From Streptomyces aculeolatus (GTDB lineage Bacteria; Actinomycetota; Actinomycetes; Streptomycetales; Streptomycetaceae), in the NCBI RefSeq assembly GCF_020400605.1, contig NZ_JAINRD010000029.1, forward strand, positions 1 through 64,000: 64,000 nucleotides of DNA. Direction: 5' to 3'. Positions 38,330-46,663 of this stretch are shown in pieces (position 1 is the first letter of the stretch; the number at the start of each line of letters is the position of its first letter). A program made the translations under genes and the position numbers. The notes below the pieces were generated by a model. The model was not told the origin of the DNA. It ran no database searches and worked only from the letters and a program-made list of their open reading frames with translations.

Positions 38330-38837
38330 GGCTTGCCTCCTGTCAGCGTCAGTCCTTCAGTCGTTCGTTCGTGTGTGCCCATCGTGGCGCACCCCACTGA
38401 CAATCGACCAGAACTGCCCCGCTACCTGCGATGATGCCCCCGACCGCACCCTGCGCGGCAATTGCGCCGACAGGTGCCGCCCCGGGGTGGAACGCCGCCC
38501 CGGCCGGCGCGCGCCACCCGCGGAAACGGGCGCTGCCCCGGCGGCGCGAAGCGATCCCCCGTCGCTCCACCACCGGGGCAGCTTCCCCCCATTTCCCCCG
38601 TTCCCCCCTCGTGGGCCGGACCCGGGTCCCCGTTCCGCCACCCCGTGTCGGCGGTCCGCGGTCCCCTCCACTGCGTCCGTCCCACGTCCATCACTCTGCC
38701 GTTTGTGCAGGTCGGGGCCTATCCGTGCGGATACTCAAGCACGTGTCTGAGTACGTGTACTCAGAGCTGAGTACGCACCCCCAGCCCCTCCGCTCCCGCC
38801 CGCGGACCCGCCAGTGGCGCGGGATAAAGTCCGGGCC
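38330..38837. other. 508-bp divergent intergenic region
   Basis: Short open frames occur on both strands, but none has convincing codon use, a ribosome binding site or a recognisable product, so I treat the region as regulatory. Its features are the MacR-type operator cluster at 38731-38774 and the -10-like TAAAGT (38825-38830) of the flavoprotein gene. The part from 38380 to 38700 is GC-rich with no signal I can name. Confidence 0.6.
38747..38764. promoter_or_regulatory. MacR-type operator (perfect TGAGTAC-N2-GTACTCA)
   Basis: CTGAGTAC-GT-GTACTCAG contains an exact match (38748-38763) to the 16-nt consensus TGAGTACnnGTACTCA that I recall being reported for the S. coelicolor response regulator MacR. 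Extra half-sites flank it: ATACTCA at 38731-38737 and TGAGTAC at 38768-38774. It is centred about 82 bp upstream of the flavoprotein start. The macR and macS homologues lie in this same window at 58-60.5 kb. Confidence 0.75.
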
Positions 38838-40376
38838 ATGGCAGAGATCGCGGTAATCGGGGCGGGCATGGGCGCGATGGCCGCCTCCGCGCGGCTGGCC
38901 CTCGCGGGCCACCGGGTGACGGTCCACGAGCGCTCCGGCACCCACGGCGGCGGCGTACGGCGGCTGGAGCGCGACGGCTTCGGCTTCGACACCGGCCCCG
39001 GCGTGCTCCATCTCCCCGCCGTCTACCGCGACCTGTTCCTCAAGACCGGCCGGCGGAAGCTGGAGAAGTGCGTGGAGCTGGTGCCGGTGGACCCGGCCGA
39101 GCGGCACGTCTTCCCCGACGGCACCGCCGCCACCCTGCCGAACGCCTCCCGCGCGGGCGTCGTACGGGCCCTGGACTCCGCCGCGGGACCGGGGGCGGGC
39201 GAGGCGTGGACCGCCCTGCTCGACCGGGGCCGCCGGGTCTGGGAGGCCGCGCGCCGCCCGCTCGTCGAGGAGCCGCTGCCCGCCGACCCGGGCGTGCTGG
39301 CCGCCGACTTCTACCCCGCCGCCCCGCCGCCCCCGGCGCGCGGACTGCTGCGCCGCCTGCGCGGCCCGCGGCCGGCCGCCCCGCCCGCCACGGTGGCCGA
39401 CGTCGGTGCGGGCGAGCTGGGCGCGTACCCCGTGCTGGGGGCGCTGCTCGCGCAGCACGCGCTGGCGTACGGGTTCGACCCGCGGCACGCGCCCGCGGGC
39501 ACGGCGATGCTGCCGTACGTGCAGGAGACCTTCGGCGGGTGGTACGTGCGCGGGGGCATCCGGGCGCTGGCGGACGCGCTGTACGAGCGCTGCCTGGAGC
39601 GCCGGATCGAGTTCGCCTTCGGCACGGAGGTGGTCGCCGTCCGGGTGGGCGCGGACGGCCGGGCGGCGGGCGTCGAACTGGCCGGCGGCGGGGGGGCGGA
39701 CGCCGACGCGGTGATCGCCGGGGTGCCGCGGGCCCGGCTGGCGGAGCTGGCCCCCGGCGCGTACGCGGACGTTGCGCCGCGGGCGGTGCGGGCGGTGCCC
39801 GCGCGGATGACCGTGTGCCTGGCGCTGCGCGGCGCCCGGGACGGCGACGCCGTGCACCGTACGGTCGTGCACTCCCCGGACGCCGCAGGCGAACTGGCCT
39901 GGATCTTCGACGGGCGGCCCGAAACCGACGTGTCCCCCACCGTCACCGTGCTGCGCCCCGACGACCCCGCCCTCCGCCCGGACGACGGGCACGAGGCCGT
40001 GACGCTCACCGCCGTCGTCCCGGCCGGGGCGTGGGCGGACGGCGGCGAGAAGGCCGCGGAGGCGTTCGCGGACCTGATGGTGGCGGCGGCCGGGCGCGCG
40101 GTGCCGGGGCTCGCGGAGCGGGTGCTGTGGCGCGAGGTGCGTACGCCCGCGGACATCGCCGCGGAGACGGGCGCCCCGGGCGGCGCGGTGCCGGGGCCCG
40201 CGCTGGCCGGCGCCGGCGGCGCGTACCTGGCGCAGCCGAACGCCACTGCCGTGCCGGGTCTCTACGCGGTCGGCGGCTGGTCGCATCCGGGCGGCGGGCT
40301 GGCGCACGCGGGGATGTCGGGGGCCCTGGTCGCCGGGCTGATCATGGAGGGCGCGGACTTCCGCGGCTCCCGCTGA
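38838..40376 (+). CDS. Phytoene-desaturase-like FAD-dependent oxidoreductase
   Basis: A 512-aa flavoprotein of the CrtI/amine-oxidase-like superfamily. The N-terminal FAD-binding motif is IAVIGAGMGAMAASARLALAGHRVTVHERS (about residues 4-33), and the C-terminal FAD segment is GLYAVGGWSHPGGGLAHAGMSGALVAGLI (about 475-503). No other carotenoid gene is nearby, so the substrate is unknown. ATG 38838 was chosen since it directly precedes the FAD strand. It lacks a Shine-Dalgarno sequence but TAAAGT ends seven bases before it, suggesting a leaderless mRNA. The MacR-type operator upstream is a likely control point. Confidence 0.88.
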   Translation: MAEIAVIGAGMGAMAASARLALAGHRVTVHERSGTHGGGVRRLERDGFGFDTGPGVLHLPAVYRDLFLKTGRRKLEKCVELVPVDPAERHVFPDGTAATLPNASRAGVVRALDSAAGPGAGEAWTALLDRGRRVWEAARRPLVEEPLPADPGVLAADFYPAAPPPPARGLLRRLRGPRPAAPPATVADVGAGELGAYPVLGALLAQHALAYGFDPRHAPAGTAMLPYVQETFGGWYVRGGIRALADALYERCLERRIEFAFGTEVVAVRVGADGRAAGVELAGGGGADADAVIAGVPRARLAELAPGAYADVAPRAVRAVPARMTVCLALRGARDGDAVHRTVVHSPDAAGELAWIFDGRPETDVSPTVTVLRPDDPALRPDDGHEAVTLTAVVPAGAWADGGEKAAEAFADLMVAAAGRAVPGLAERVLWREVRTPADIAAETGAPGGAVPGPALAGAGGAYLAQPNATAVPGLYAVGGWSHPGGGLAHAGMSGALVAGLIMEGADFRGSR

Positions 40377-40410
40377 CGGCTCGCGGGCGCGGCCGCCGGG
40401 GGCGCGGGGG

Positions 40411-41523
40411 TCAGTAGCGGTACTGCTGCTCGTAGCCCGGGTAGTTCTGCTGCTGGGCGTACGGGTCCTCGGTGCCCAGCGGGTCGGCGTCGCGCTGCTG
40501 CGGCATCCAGACGCCCTCCCCCTGCGTCCCGTAGCCCTCCTGGCCGTACGCCGGCTGCTGGCCGGTGTCGTAGCCCTCGGAGTACTGCGCGTACTGCTGC
40601 TGGTCGTAGCCCGGGTAGCCGGCGCCGCCGGTGTCGTACGAGGGCCGGCCGCCCTGCGTCGAGTCGTAGTACGGCGGCGGAGGGGGCGGCGAGGCGTACT
40701 CCGTGCCGGCGTAGGGGTCCGCGTACGCGGCGGGTGCGGGGGCGGCCGTGTCGTACCCGGCGTACTGGTGCTCCGGGCCGTAGCCGCCGGCGTCCGGGTA
40801 TATCTGCTGGTCCTGCCCGTAGCCGTTCGTCCCGGCGCCGTTCGTGGCGTAGCCCCCGGCCTCGTAGCCGGAGGTGGTCGCATGGCTGCCGGTGTCGTAC
40901 GCGGAGGTCGTGGCGTGGCTGCCGGTGTCGTACGCGGACGTGGTGGCGTAGCTGCCGGAGTCGTAGGCGGAGGTGGTCGCATAGCTGCCGGAGTCGTAGC
41001 CCGCGCCGTTGCCGTACGAGTCGTAGCCCTCGGCGTACGCCTGCTGCCCGGGAGCGGCGCCCGCGAACGCCTGCTCGGCGCCGAAGGGCGAGAACTGCGC
41101 GGTCTGCTCCTGCGCCGCGGGCATGGGCGGCGCGTTCTCCGGCTCGTACGCCGGATAGGCGGCCCCCCGCTCGGGGGGCGGCGGCGCCTGGTGCCCGTCG
41201 TACGCCGCCTCGTCGTACCGCTCCGCGTCGTACCCGTCGCCGTAGTTCTCGTCCTCCCCGCGCCTGTTCACCACCCAGCCGCCGGAGTACCCGCTGCGGT
41301 AGGAGAGCGTGACCTTGATCTGGCCGAGCGCGAACACCACCACGCCGAGACCGATCACGACCACCGCGGGCATGAGCACGCCGAGCACCACGCAGAGGAA
41401 GCCGACGAAGGCCAGCGCGCGCCAGCGCAGCGGGGCCTTGTACTGCATCAGCACTTCCCAGAGCAGCCACAGCGCGACGAGCCCGAACATGGCATAGAGG
41501 GCCAACCAGGCCAAGTCGCCCAT
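40411..41523 (-). CDS. Two-helix membrane protein with Tyr/Gly/Gln-rich repeat tail
   Basis: A 370-aa protein of unknown function. Residues 1-75 contain two or three hydrophobic segments (LAWLALYAMFGLVALWLLWEV; ALAFVGFLCVVLGVLMPAVVVIGLGVVVFAL). The remaining 290 residues are disordered and rich in Tyr, Gly, Gln, Asp and Pro. An 11-residue unit (YDSGSYATTSA and variants) is repeated about four and a half times, encoded by 33-nt DNA repeats near 40834-41000. ATG 41523 gives better spacing from the upstream AGAGG than the in-frame GTG at 41526. The C-terminus resembles condensate-forming or scaffold tails of actinobacterial envelope proteins, but that is speculation. It follows metF after a 40-bp gap. 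Confidence 0.85.
   Translation of the reverse strand: MGDLAWLALYAMFGLVALWLLWEVLMQYKAPLRWRALAFVGFLCVVLGVLMPAVVVIGLGVVVFALGQIKVTLSYRSGYSGGWVVNRRGEDENYGDGYDAERYDEAAYDGHQAPPPPERGAAYPAYEPENAPPMPAAQEQTAQFSPFGAEQAFAGAAPGQQAYAEGYDSYGNGAGYDSGSYATTSAYDSGSYATTSAYDTGSHATTSAYDTGSHATTSGYEAGGYATNGAGTNGYGQDQQIYPDAGGYGPEHQYAGYDTAAPAPAAYADPYAGTEYASPPPPPPYYDSTQGGRPSYDTGGAGYPGYDQQQYAQYSEGYDTGQQPAYGQEGYGTQGEGVWMPQQRDADPLGTEDPYAQQQNYPGYEQQYRY
40834..41000 (-). repeat. 33-nt in-frame tandem repeats
   Basis: Four to five imperfect 33-nt units encode the YD(S/T)GS(Y/H)ATTSA repeats of the membrane protein. Units differ mainly at wobble and one or two replacement positions, so they are recent duplications still under coding constraint. 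Confidence 0.85.
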
Positions 41524-41563
41524 CACGTGCCTCTCTTCCGCCCCCGCTTGGTGGTGCCTTCCC

Positions 41564-42481
41564 TCAGGACCGCCGGTGCAGTCCGAGGTTCTGGTAGATC
41601 TCCAGCGTTGCCGTGGAGTGGTTCAGCGTAATGAAGTGCAGTCCGGGGATTCCCTCGGACAGCAACCGCTCGCACATGTCCGTGGCGTACTCGATGCCAA
41701 TGGAGCGTACCGCGGCCCGGTCGTCCTCGACCGCGAGAACCCGATCCGCCAGCTCCGGCGGGAACGTGGCCCCGCTCAACTCGGCGAACCGCTGGATCTG
41801 CCGGGCGTTGGTGACCGGCATGATCTCCGGGATGATCGGCGTCGCGCAGCCGGCCGCGGCCACCCGGTCGCGCAGCCGCAGGTAGTCGTCGACGTGGAAG
41901 AACATCTGGGTGATCGCGTAGTCCGCGCCCGCGCGGCACTTGTCGACGAAGTGCCGGATGTCGGCGTCCCAGTCGGTGGACCGCGGGTGCCGCTCGGGGA
42001 AGGCCGCGACGCCGACACAGAAGTCGCCCGACTCCTTGATCAGCCGGACCAGTTCGGCGGCGTACGTCACCCCCTGCGGGTGCGCGACCCACTCCCCCAT
42101 CGGGTCGCCCGGGGGGTCGCCGCGGACGGCGAGCATGTTGCGGATGCCCGCGTCCGCGTACTGGCCGATGACATTGCGCAGTTCGGCGACGGAGTGGTCG
42201 ACCGCGGTGAGGTGCGCCACGGGCGTGAGCGTGGTGTCGGTGGCGATGCGTTCGGTGGCGCGGACCGTCCCCTCGCGGGACGAGCCGCCGGCGCCGTAGG
42301 TCACGGAGACGAATGTCGGCTGTACGGCCTCGATGCGCCGTACGGCGTTCCAGAGGGTCCGCTCCCCCTTGTCGGTCTTCGGGGCGGCGAACTCGAACGA
42401 AAACGACTGCTTGCCGGACGCGAGCAGTTCACGAACGGTGACTGCTCGATCATTCCTGGTCGAAGCGATGCCAGTGGCCAT
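41564..42481 (-). CDS. metF: 5,10-methylenetetrahydrofolate reductase
   Basis: A 305-aa FAD-dependent MTHFR that makes 5-methyl-THF for methionine synthesis. Visible family features: SFEFAAPKTDKGERTLWNAV with the catalytic Glu (about residue 30), FVSVTYGAGGSSREGT, HLTAVDHS, LAVRGDPPGDP and GADYAITQMFFHVDDYLRLRDRV. The length matches bacterial MetF. ATG 42481. The thiE gene lies upstream on the same strand, but a hairpin (42552-42571) separates them. Confidence 0.96.
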   Translation of the reverse strand: MATGIASTRNDRAVTVRELLASGKQSFSFEFAAPKTDKGERTLWNAVRRIEAVQPTFVSVTYGAGGSSREGTVRATERIATDTTLTPVAHLTAVDHSVAELRNVIGQYADAGIRNMLAVRGDPPGDPMGEWVAHPQGVTYAAELVRLIKESGDFCVGVAAFPERHPRSTDWDADIRHFVDKCRAGADYAITQMFFHVDDYLRLRDRVAAAGCATPIIPEIMPVTNARQIQRFAELSGATFPPELADRVLAVEDDRAAVRSIGIEYATDMCERLLSEGIPGLHFITLNHSTATLEIYQNLGLHRRS

Positions 42482-42551
42482 ACGGGGCAGGTTAACCGCC
42501 GGTCACCTCCGGACCCAAGACGGCCAGCTCAATCCCCGAGACGGGAGCGGG

Positions 42552-42571
42552 CGCCCGGCACCGGCCGGGCG
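42552..42571 (-). terminator. Hairpin between thiE and metF
   Basis: CGCCCGG and CCGGGCG form a 7-bp stem with a 6-nt loop, directly after the thiE stop codon and 70 bp before the metF start on the minus strand. It is a plausible thiE terminator. Confidence 0.5.
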
Positions 42572-42572
42572 A

Positions 42573-43271
42573 CTACCGGACGTCGCCGTTCCGGGCGGCG
42601 CGCAGCCGCCGTACGAACTCACCCGCCGCAGCTCCGGGGTCCTCGGCCGCGGTGAGGGCGCGGACGACGACGACGCGGCGGGCGCCGGCGGCCAGGACCT
42701 CGTCGAGGTTTCCGAGGTCGATTCCGCCGATGGCGAACCAGGGGCGGTCGGTGCCGAGCCCCGCGGCGCAGCGGACGAGGCCGAGGCCGGCCGCGGGCCG
42801 TCCTGCCTTGGTGGGGGTGGGCCAGCAGGGGCCGGTGCAGAAGTAGTCGACGCCGGGCTCCGCGGCCGCCGCGCGGGTCTCCGCCTCGGCGTGGGTGGAA
42901 CGCCCGATCAGCACGTCCTCGGGCGCGCCGCCGAGGATGGCGCGGGCGGCGGGCACGGGCAGGTCGCCCTGGCCCAGGTGCAGCACGTCGGCGCCGGCGG
43001 CGTGGGCCACGTCGGCGCGGTCGTTGACCGCGAGCAGCCTGCCGTGGCGGCGGCAGGCGTCGGCGAACACCTCCAGGTGCGCCAGCTCCTCGCGCGCCTC
43101 CAGGCCCTTCTCGCGCAGTTGGACGATGTCCACGCCGGCGGCCAGCACGGCGTCGAGGAACTCGGGCAGGTCGCCCTGGCGCGTCCGGGCGTCGGTGCAC
43201 AGATAGAGCTGCGCGGCGCCGAGCCGCGCGCGGGCGTCCGCGGTGGCGCGGGCGGCGGTTCCGGCGGTCAT
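42573..43271 (-). CDS. thiE: Thiamine-phosphate synthase ThiE
   Basis: A 232-aa TIM-barrel enzyme that joins HMP-PP and thiazole phosphate to give thiamine phosphate. Conserved pieces are QLREKGLEAREEL (about 49-61), VNDRADVAHAAGADVLHLGQGDLP (about 80-104), GRSTH, DYFCTGPCWPTPTKAG and WFAIGGIDLGNLDEVLAAGARRVVVVRAL. ATG 43271 is preceded by GAGGGGGAG. It is oriented away from thiOSG, and no riboswitch is visible upstream, so it does not share the TPP control seen at 45.2 kb. Confidence 0.95.
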   Translation of the reverse strand: MTAGTAARATADARARLGAAQLYLCTDARTRQGDLPEFLDAVLAAGVDIVQLREKGLEAREELAHLEVFADACRRHGRLLAVNDRADVAHAAGADVLHLGQGDLPVPAARAILGGAPEDVLIGRSTHAEAETRAAAAEPGVDYFCTGPCWPTPTKAGRPAAGLGLVRCAAGLGTDRPWFAIGGIDLGNLDEVLAAGARRVVVVRALTAAEDPGAAAGEFVRRLRAARNGDVR

Positions 43272-43293
43272 GCGGCGCTCCCCCTCGTACGGT

Positions 43294-43330
43294 CGCGGGG
43301 CCGGACCCGCGGTGCGCGCCCGGCCCCGCG
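43294..43330 (-). terminator. 11-bp-stem hairpin between the Rv2175c-like gene and thiE
   Basis: CGCGGGGCCGG (43294-43304) and CCGGCCCCGCG (43320-43330) are exact reverse complements with a 15-nt loop, directly after the upstream gene's stop on the minus strand. It is likely a terminator, so thiE probably has a promoter of its own or relies on readthrough. Confidence 0.6.
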
Positions 43331-43333
43331 AGG

Positions 43334-43699
43334 TTACACAGCCAGCGCCTGCGCCCTGCGCTTGACCTCCGTCCCGCGGTTCTCGCGCAGTGCCTGCGCG
43401 GGAGTCCCCGGGAGCGAGGGGTCGGGGGTGAACAGCCACTCCAGCGCCTCCGCGTCGCTGAAGCCGTCGTCCTTGAGCAGCGTCAGGGTCCCGGTGAGAC
43501 CCTTGATCACCTTCCCCTCGCCGATGAACTCGGCGGGCACCTGCAGTGTGTTGTTCTCACCCCGCCGCACCGCGATCAGCTGGCCCTCCTTGACCAGCTG
43601 CCGCACGCGGGTCACCTCGACGTCGAGCTTCTCCGCGACGTCGGGAAGGGTGAGCCAGGAGGGGACGAGAGCATCGATCTTCGCATCAATCTCGGTCAC
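43334..43699 (-). CDS. Rv2175c-family DNA-binding protein
   Basis: A 121-aa winged-helix-type protein like mycobacterial Rv2175c, a DNA-binding substrate of the Ser/Thr kinase PknL. The N-terminal HTH is LTLPDVAEKLDVEVTRVRQLVKEGQLIAVRRGENNTLQVPAEFI (about residues 16-59), and the C-terminal domain contains LLKDDGFSDAEALEWLF. GTG 43699 (VTEIDAKID) is chosen since upstream sequence is not conserved in character. A PASTA kinase gene lies 4 kb away; whether it phosphorylates this protein is unknown. Confidence 0.88.
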   Translation of the reverse strand: MTEIDAKIDALVPSWLTLPDVAEKLDVEVTRVRQLVKEGQLIAVRRGENNTLQVPAEFIGEGKVIKGLTGTLTLLKDDGFSDAEALEWLFTPDPSLPGTPAQALRENRGTEVKRRAQALAV

Positions 43700-43820
43700 A
43701 CCCCCCAGCCTGCCATCTCGGACGGCCGGTCGGTACAGGGCAGCGCCAAAAGGCGGCATATCGCCGCGAACTATCCCCGGATTCGCCGGTCGCGGCGTGG
43801 CGCGCGACGCGCCGGGACCG

Positions 43821-45107
43821 TCACAGCGCGGCCGATTTCAGCGGTACGGCCGCGTCGGCGGCCCGCTCGCGGTCCAGCGCGGCGCCCGCGTGGATCAGCT
43901 TCCGCCCCTGGGTGAGGTCCCGCGGCCGGCCGACGGCCAGCAGCGACATCAGCCGGCCGCCACGCAGCCAGCACACCGACCACGACGCCCCCTGCGGATC
44001 GCCACGCCAGAGGAGCTCGTCGCCGGCCGTGTGGTGGCCGACGTACTGCACGAAGCGGCCGAACTGCTCGGACCAGAAGTACGGCACCGGATCGTACGCC
44101 GTGCCCGGCGCCCCGGCGATGTCCGCCGCGACCGCCGTCGGGCCCTGGAGGGCGTTGTCCCAGTGGTGGATGAGCAGCCGCTCGCCGTAGCGCGCGGACG
44201 GGAACGAGGCGCAGTCGCCGACGGCCCAGACGCCGGGCACGTTCGTACGCAGCCGCTCGTCGGCCCGCACCGCGCCGTCGCCGCCCAGCTCGACGCCGGA
44301 GCCGGCGAGCCACGCCGTGGCGGGGCGGGCGCCGATGCCGACGACGACGGCGTCCGCGCTCAGTTCCGTACCGTCGTCGAGGACCACCGCGACCGGGCCG
44401 TCCTCGCCGAGGCTCTCGACGCGCTCCACCCGGCGCCCCGTCAGCAGCCGGGCACCGCTCTCCTCGTACCACCCGGCCATCGGCGCCGCGACCGCCGCGG
44501 GCAGCGCCGCCGCCAGCGGGTGCCCGGCGGCCTCCACGACCGTCACCTCGCAGCCCTGCTCGCGTGCCGCGGTGGTCAGCTCCGCGCCGATCCAGCCCGC
44601 GCCGACCACCAGGATCCGGCTGCGCCGCACGAGCACCGCGCGCAGCCGCGCGGCGTCGTCAAGGGTGCGCAGCAGGTGCACGCCCGGCGTGGTGCCGGCC
44701 GGGGCGCCGGGCAGCGGGATCGGCGCCGCGCCGGTGGCCAGCACCAGCTTCTCGTACGGAACGGGCCCGGCGTCCGTCTCCAGGACCCGCCCGGCGGTGT
44801 CCAGCCGGTCGGCGTGCAGCCCCAGCCGCAGCCCGATGCCGTACTCCGCGAAGTCCACCTCGAAGGCCGAGCCCTCCGCCTTGCCGAGCAGTACCGCCTT
44901 CGACAGCGGCGGCCGGTCGTACGGGTCGTGCGGCTCCGCCCCGACGAGGGTGACGGCGCCCGTGCAGCCCTGCTCGCGCAGCGCGACGGCGGTCTGCACG
45001 CCGGCCATGCCGGCGCCGACGACGACCGTGCCGCCGGAGCCGGCGGCGGCGTCCTGGGGGCGGCTGGCGGGGCCCGGGTCCGGTTCTGCGTCGGTCACGC
45101 CGATCAC
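43821..45107 (-). CDS. NAD(P)/FAD-dependent ferredoxin-reductase-like oxidoreductase
   Basis: A 428-aa pyridine-nucleotide disulfide-family reductase without the redox-active disulfide. Two Rossmann motifs are visible: TVVVGAGMAGVQTAVALREQG (FAD, about 27-47) and RILVVGAGWIGAELTTAAREQG (NAD(P)H, about 163-184). VWAVGDCASFPSARYGERLLIHHWDNALQGPTAVAADI is the conserved second FAD segment. It resembles rubredoxin/ferredoxin reductases of oxygenase systems. The N-terminus is uncertain: GTG 45107 and GTG 45098 both lack a clear ribosome binding site. It is divergent from the thiO operon. Confidence 0.9.
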   Translation of the reverse strand: MIGVTDAEPDPGPASRPQDAAAGSGGTVVVGAGMAGVQTAVALREQGCTGAVTLVGAEPHDPYDRPPLSKAVLLGKAEGSAFEVDFAEYGIGLRLGLHADRLDTAGRVLETDAGPVPYEKLVLATGAAPIPLPGAPAGTTPGVHLLRTLDDAARLRAVLVRRSRILVVGAGWIGAELTTAAREQGCEVTVVEAAGHPLAAALPAAVAAPMAGWYEESGARLLTGRRVERVESLGEDGPVAVVLDDGTELSADAVVVGIGARPATAWLAGSGVELGGDGAVRADERLRTNVPGVWAVGDCASFPSARYGERLLIHHWDNALQGPTAVAADIAGAPGTAYDPVPYFWSEQFGRFVQYVGHHTAGDELLWRGDPQGASWSVCWLRGGRLMSLLAVGRPRDLTQGRKLIHAGAALDRERAADAAVPLKSAAL

Positions 45108-45202
45108 TTTATGCCGCGGCCGCCCGCCGCCGCTCGTGCCGGGCCCGCCCGCAAGGCCCCTTACAGCGGCCGGGCGTACGGAGTTAGGGTGGCCGGGAAG
45201 AC

Positions 45203-45292
45203 TCGCGGGAGCCCGGCTGCACCGGGCTGAGAGGGGGGCTGGCGGCCCCCGACCGTACGAACCTGATCCGGGTCATGCCGGCGAAGGGAGGG
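45203..45292 (+). promoter_or_regulatory. TPP riboswitch upstream of thiO
   Basis: The THI-box hallmarks are clear: CTGAGAGG at 45227-45234, GAACCTGATC at 45259-45268, then CCGGGTCATGCCGGCGAAGG through 45287, within paired arms beginning GGGAGCCCGG near 45208. Binding of thiamine pyrophosphate would lower expression of thiO-thiS-thiG. The purine-rich 3' end (GGGAGGGG, 45285-45292) doubles as the ribosome binding site, so control is probably at translation. A -10-like TAGGGT at 45185-45190 with CTTACA 19 bp upstream may start the transcript near 45198. Confidence 0.95.
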
Positions 45293-45304
45293 GCGAGCGC
45301 GCCC

Positions 45305-46663
45305 ATGCAGCCACGCGACACACCTCCGACCCAGCCCCCGACACCAGCAGCGCCACCACCCGCGCCACCAGCCGCGCCGCAGCCCGCCGCGGCGCCCGCG
45401 GCGGGCCCGGCCGGCGCACCGCGCAAGGCGGATGCCGCGTACGACGTCCTCGTCGTCGGCGGCGGCGTCATCGGCCTGGTCACCGCCTGGCAGGCGGCCC
45501 GCCGCGGGCTGGCCACCGCGGTGGCCGACCCCGCGCCCGGCGGCGGCGCCGCGCAGGTCGCGGCCGGGATGCTCGCCGCCGTCACCGAACTGCACTACGG
45601 CGAGGAGGCGCTGCTGGCGCTCAACCTGGCCGCCGCGGAGCGCTATCCGGCGTTCGCGGCCGAGCTGGCGGAGGCGTCGGGCCAGGACATCGGCTACCGC
45701 CGCTGCGGCGCGCTGTCCGTCGCGCTCGACGCGGACGACCGCGCCCAGCTCCGCGAGCTGCACGCCTTCCAGCAGCGGCTGGGGCTCTCCGCGGAGTGGC
45801 TCGGCGGCAGCGAGTGCCGCCGGCTGGAGCCGATGCTCGCGCCCGGGGTACGCGGCGGGCTGCGCATCGACGGCGACCACCAGACAGACCCGCGGCTGCT
45901 GACCGCGGCGCTCGTCACCGCCTGCGAGCGGGCGGGGGTCGCCTTCCACCGCAGCCTCGCGGTCCGGCTCCGCGTCGCGGGCGGCCCGGGGGCTGCGGGG
46001 TCATCAGGCCCAGCGGGTCCAGCGGGTCCAGCGGGTCCAGCGGGGACGGACGAGCGGGCGGCGGGCGCGGAGCTGGCCGACGGCACGCGGATCGCCGCCG
46101 GGCAGACGGTGCTGGCCGCCGGCAGCCTCAGCGGCCGGCTGGCGGGGGTGCCGGATGCGGTACGGCCGCCGGTGCGGCCGGTGAAGGGGCAGGTCCTGCG
46201 GCTGCGGATGCCCGACGCCGGGACGCCGTTCCTGTCCCGCACGGTACGGGCCGTGGTCCGCGGCAGCAGCGTGTACCTGGTGCCGCGGGAGAGCGGCGAG
46301 CTGGTCGTCGGCGCCACCAGCGAGGAGCTGGGCTGGGACACCACCGTCACGGCCGGCGGCGTGTACGAGCTGCTGCGCGACGCGCACGAGCTGCTGCCCG
46401 GGCTGACGGAGCTGCCGCTCGTCGAGACCGGCGCCGGGCTGCGCCCCGGCACCCCCGACAACGCGCCGCTGCTGGGCCCCACCGCCCTGCCGGGCCTGCA
46501 CCTGGCCACCGGCCACTACCGCAACGGGGTGCTCCTCACCCCGGTCACCGGCGACGCCCTCGCCGCCGTCCTCACCGGCGGCGAACTCCCCGACGTGGCC
46601 CGCCCGTTCGCGGCCACCCGGTTCGGCCGTACGCACCAGCACCGCGAAGGGCGGCACGCATGA
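45305..46663 (+). CDS. thiO: Glycine oxidase ThiO
   Basis: A 452-aa FAD-dependent glycine oxidase making the iminoglycine used for thiazole synthesis. The FAD motif is YDVLVVGGGVIGLVTAWQAARRG at about residues 45-67. C-terminal pieces are YLVPRESGELVVGATSEELGWDTTVTAGG, TGAGLRPGTPDNAPLLG and ATGHYRNGVLLTPVTGDAL. It has about 42 Pro/Ala/Gln residues before the FAD strand and a mid-protein GPAGPAGPAGPAG insert encoded by 9-nt repeats (46011-46046). An upstream ATG at 45275 is inside the riboswitch and so is unlikely to be the start; ATG 45305 is 12 nt after GGAGGGG. The stop overlaps thiS. Confidence 0.93.
   Translation: MQPRDTPPTQPPTPAAPPPAPPAAPQPAAAPAAGPAGAPRKADAAYDVLVVGGGVIGLVTAWQAARRGLATAVADPAPGGGAAQVAAGMLAAVTELHYGEEALLALNLAAAERYPAFAAELAEASGQDIGYRRCGALSVALDADDRAQLRELHAFQQRLGLSAEWLGGSECRRLEPMLAPGVRGGLRIDGDHQTDPRLLTAALVTACERAGVAFHRSLAVRLRVAGGPGAAGSSGPAGPAGPAGPAGTDERAAGAELADGTRIAAGQTVLAAGSLSGRLAGVPDAVRPPVRPVKGQVLRLRMPDAGTPFLSRTVRAVVRGSSVYLVPRESGELVVGATSEELGWDTTVTAGGVYELLRDAHELLPGLTELPLVETGAGLRPGTPDNAPLLGPTALPGLHLATGHYRNGVLLTPVTGDALAAVLTGGELPDVARPFAATRFGRTHQHREGRHA

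Noticed and set aside
38431..38856. Small genes in the 38.3-38.8 kb gap
   Set aside because: Several overlapping short frames exist on both strands, none with a ribosome binding site or plausible composition, and the region contains operator-like repeats.
40834..41000. Possible CRISPR-like array (33-nt period)
   Set aside because: There are no spacers; the units are contiguous, in frame and encode protein repeats, and no cas gene is nearby.
45275..45304. ATG at 45275 as thiO start
   Set aside because: It lies inside the conserved TPP riboswitch core and upstream of the only ribosome binding site.
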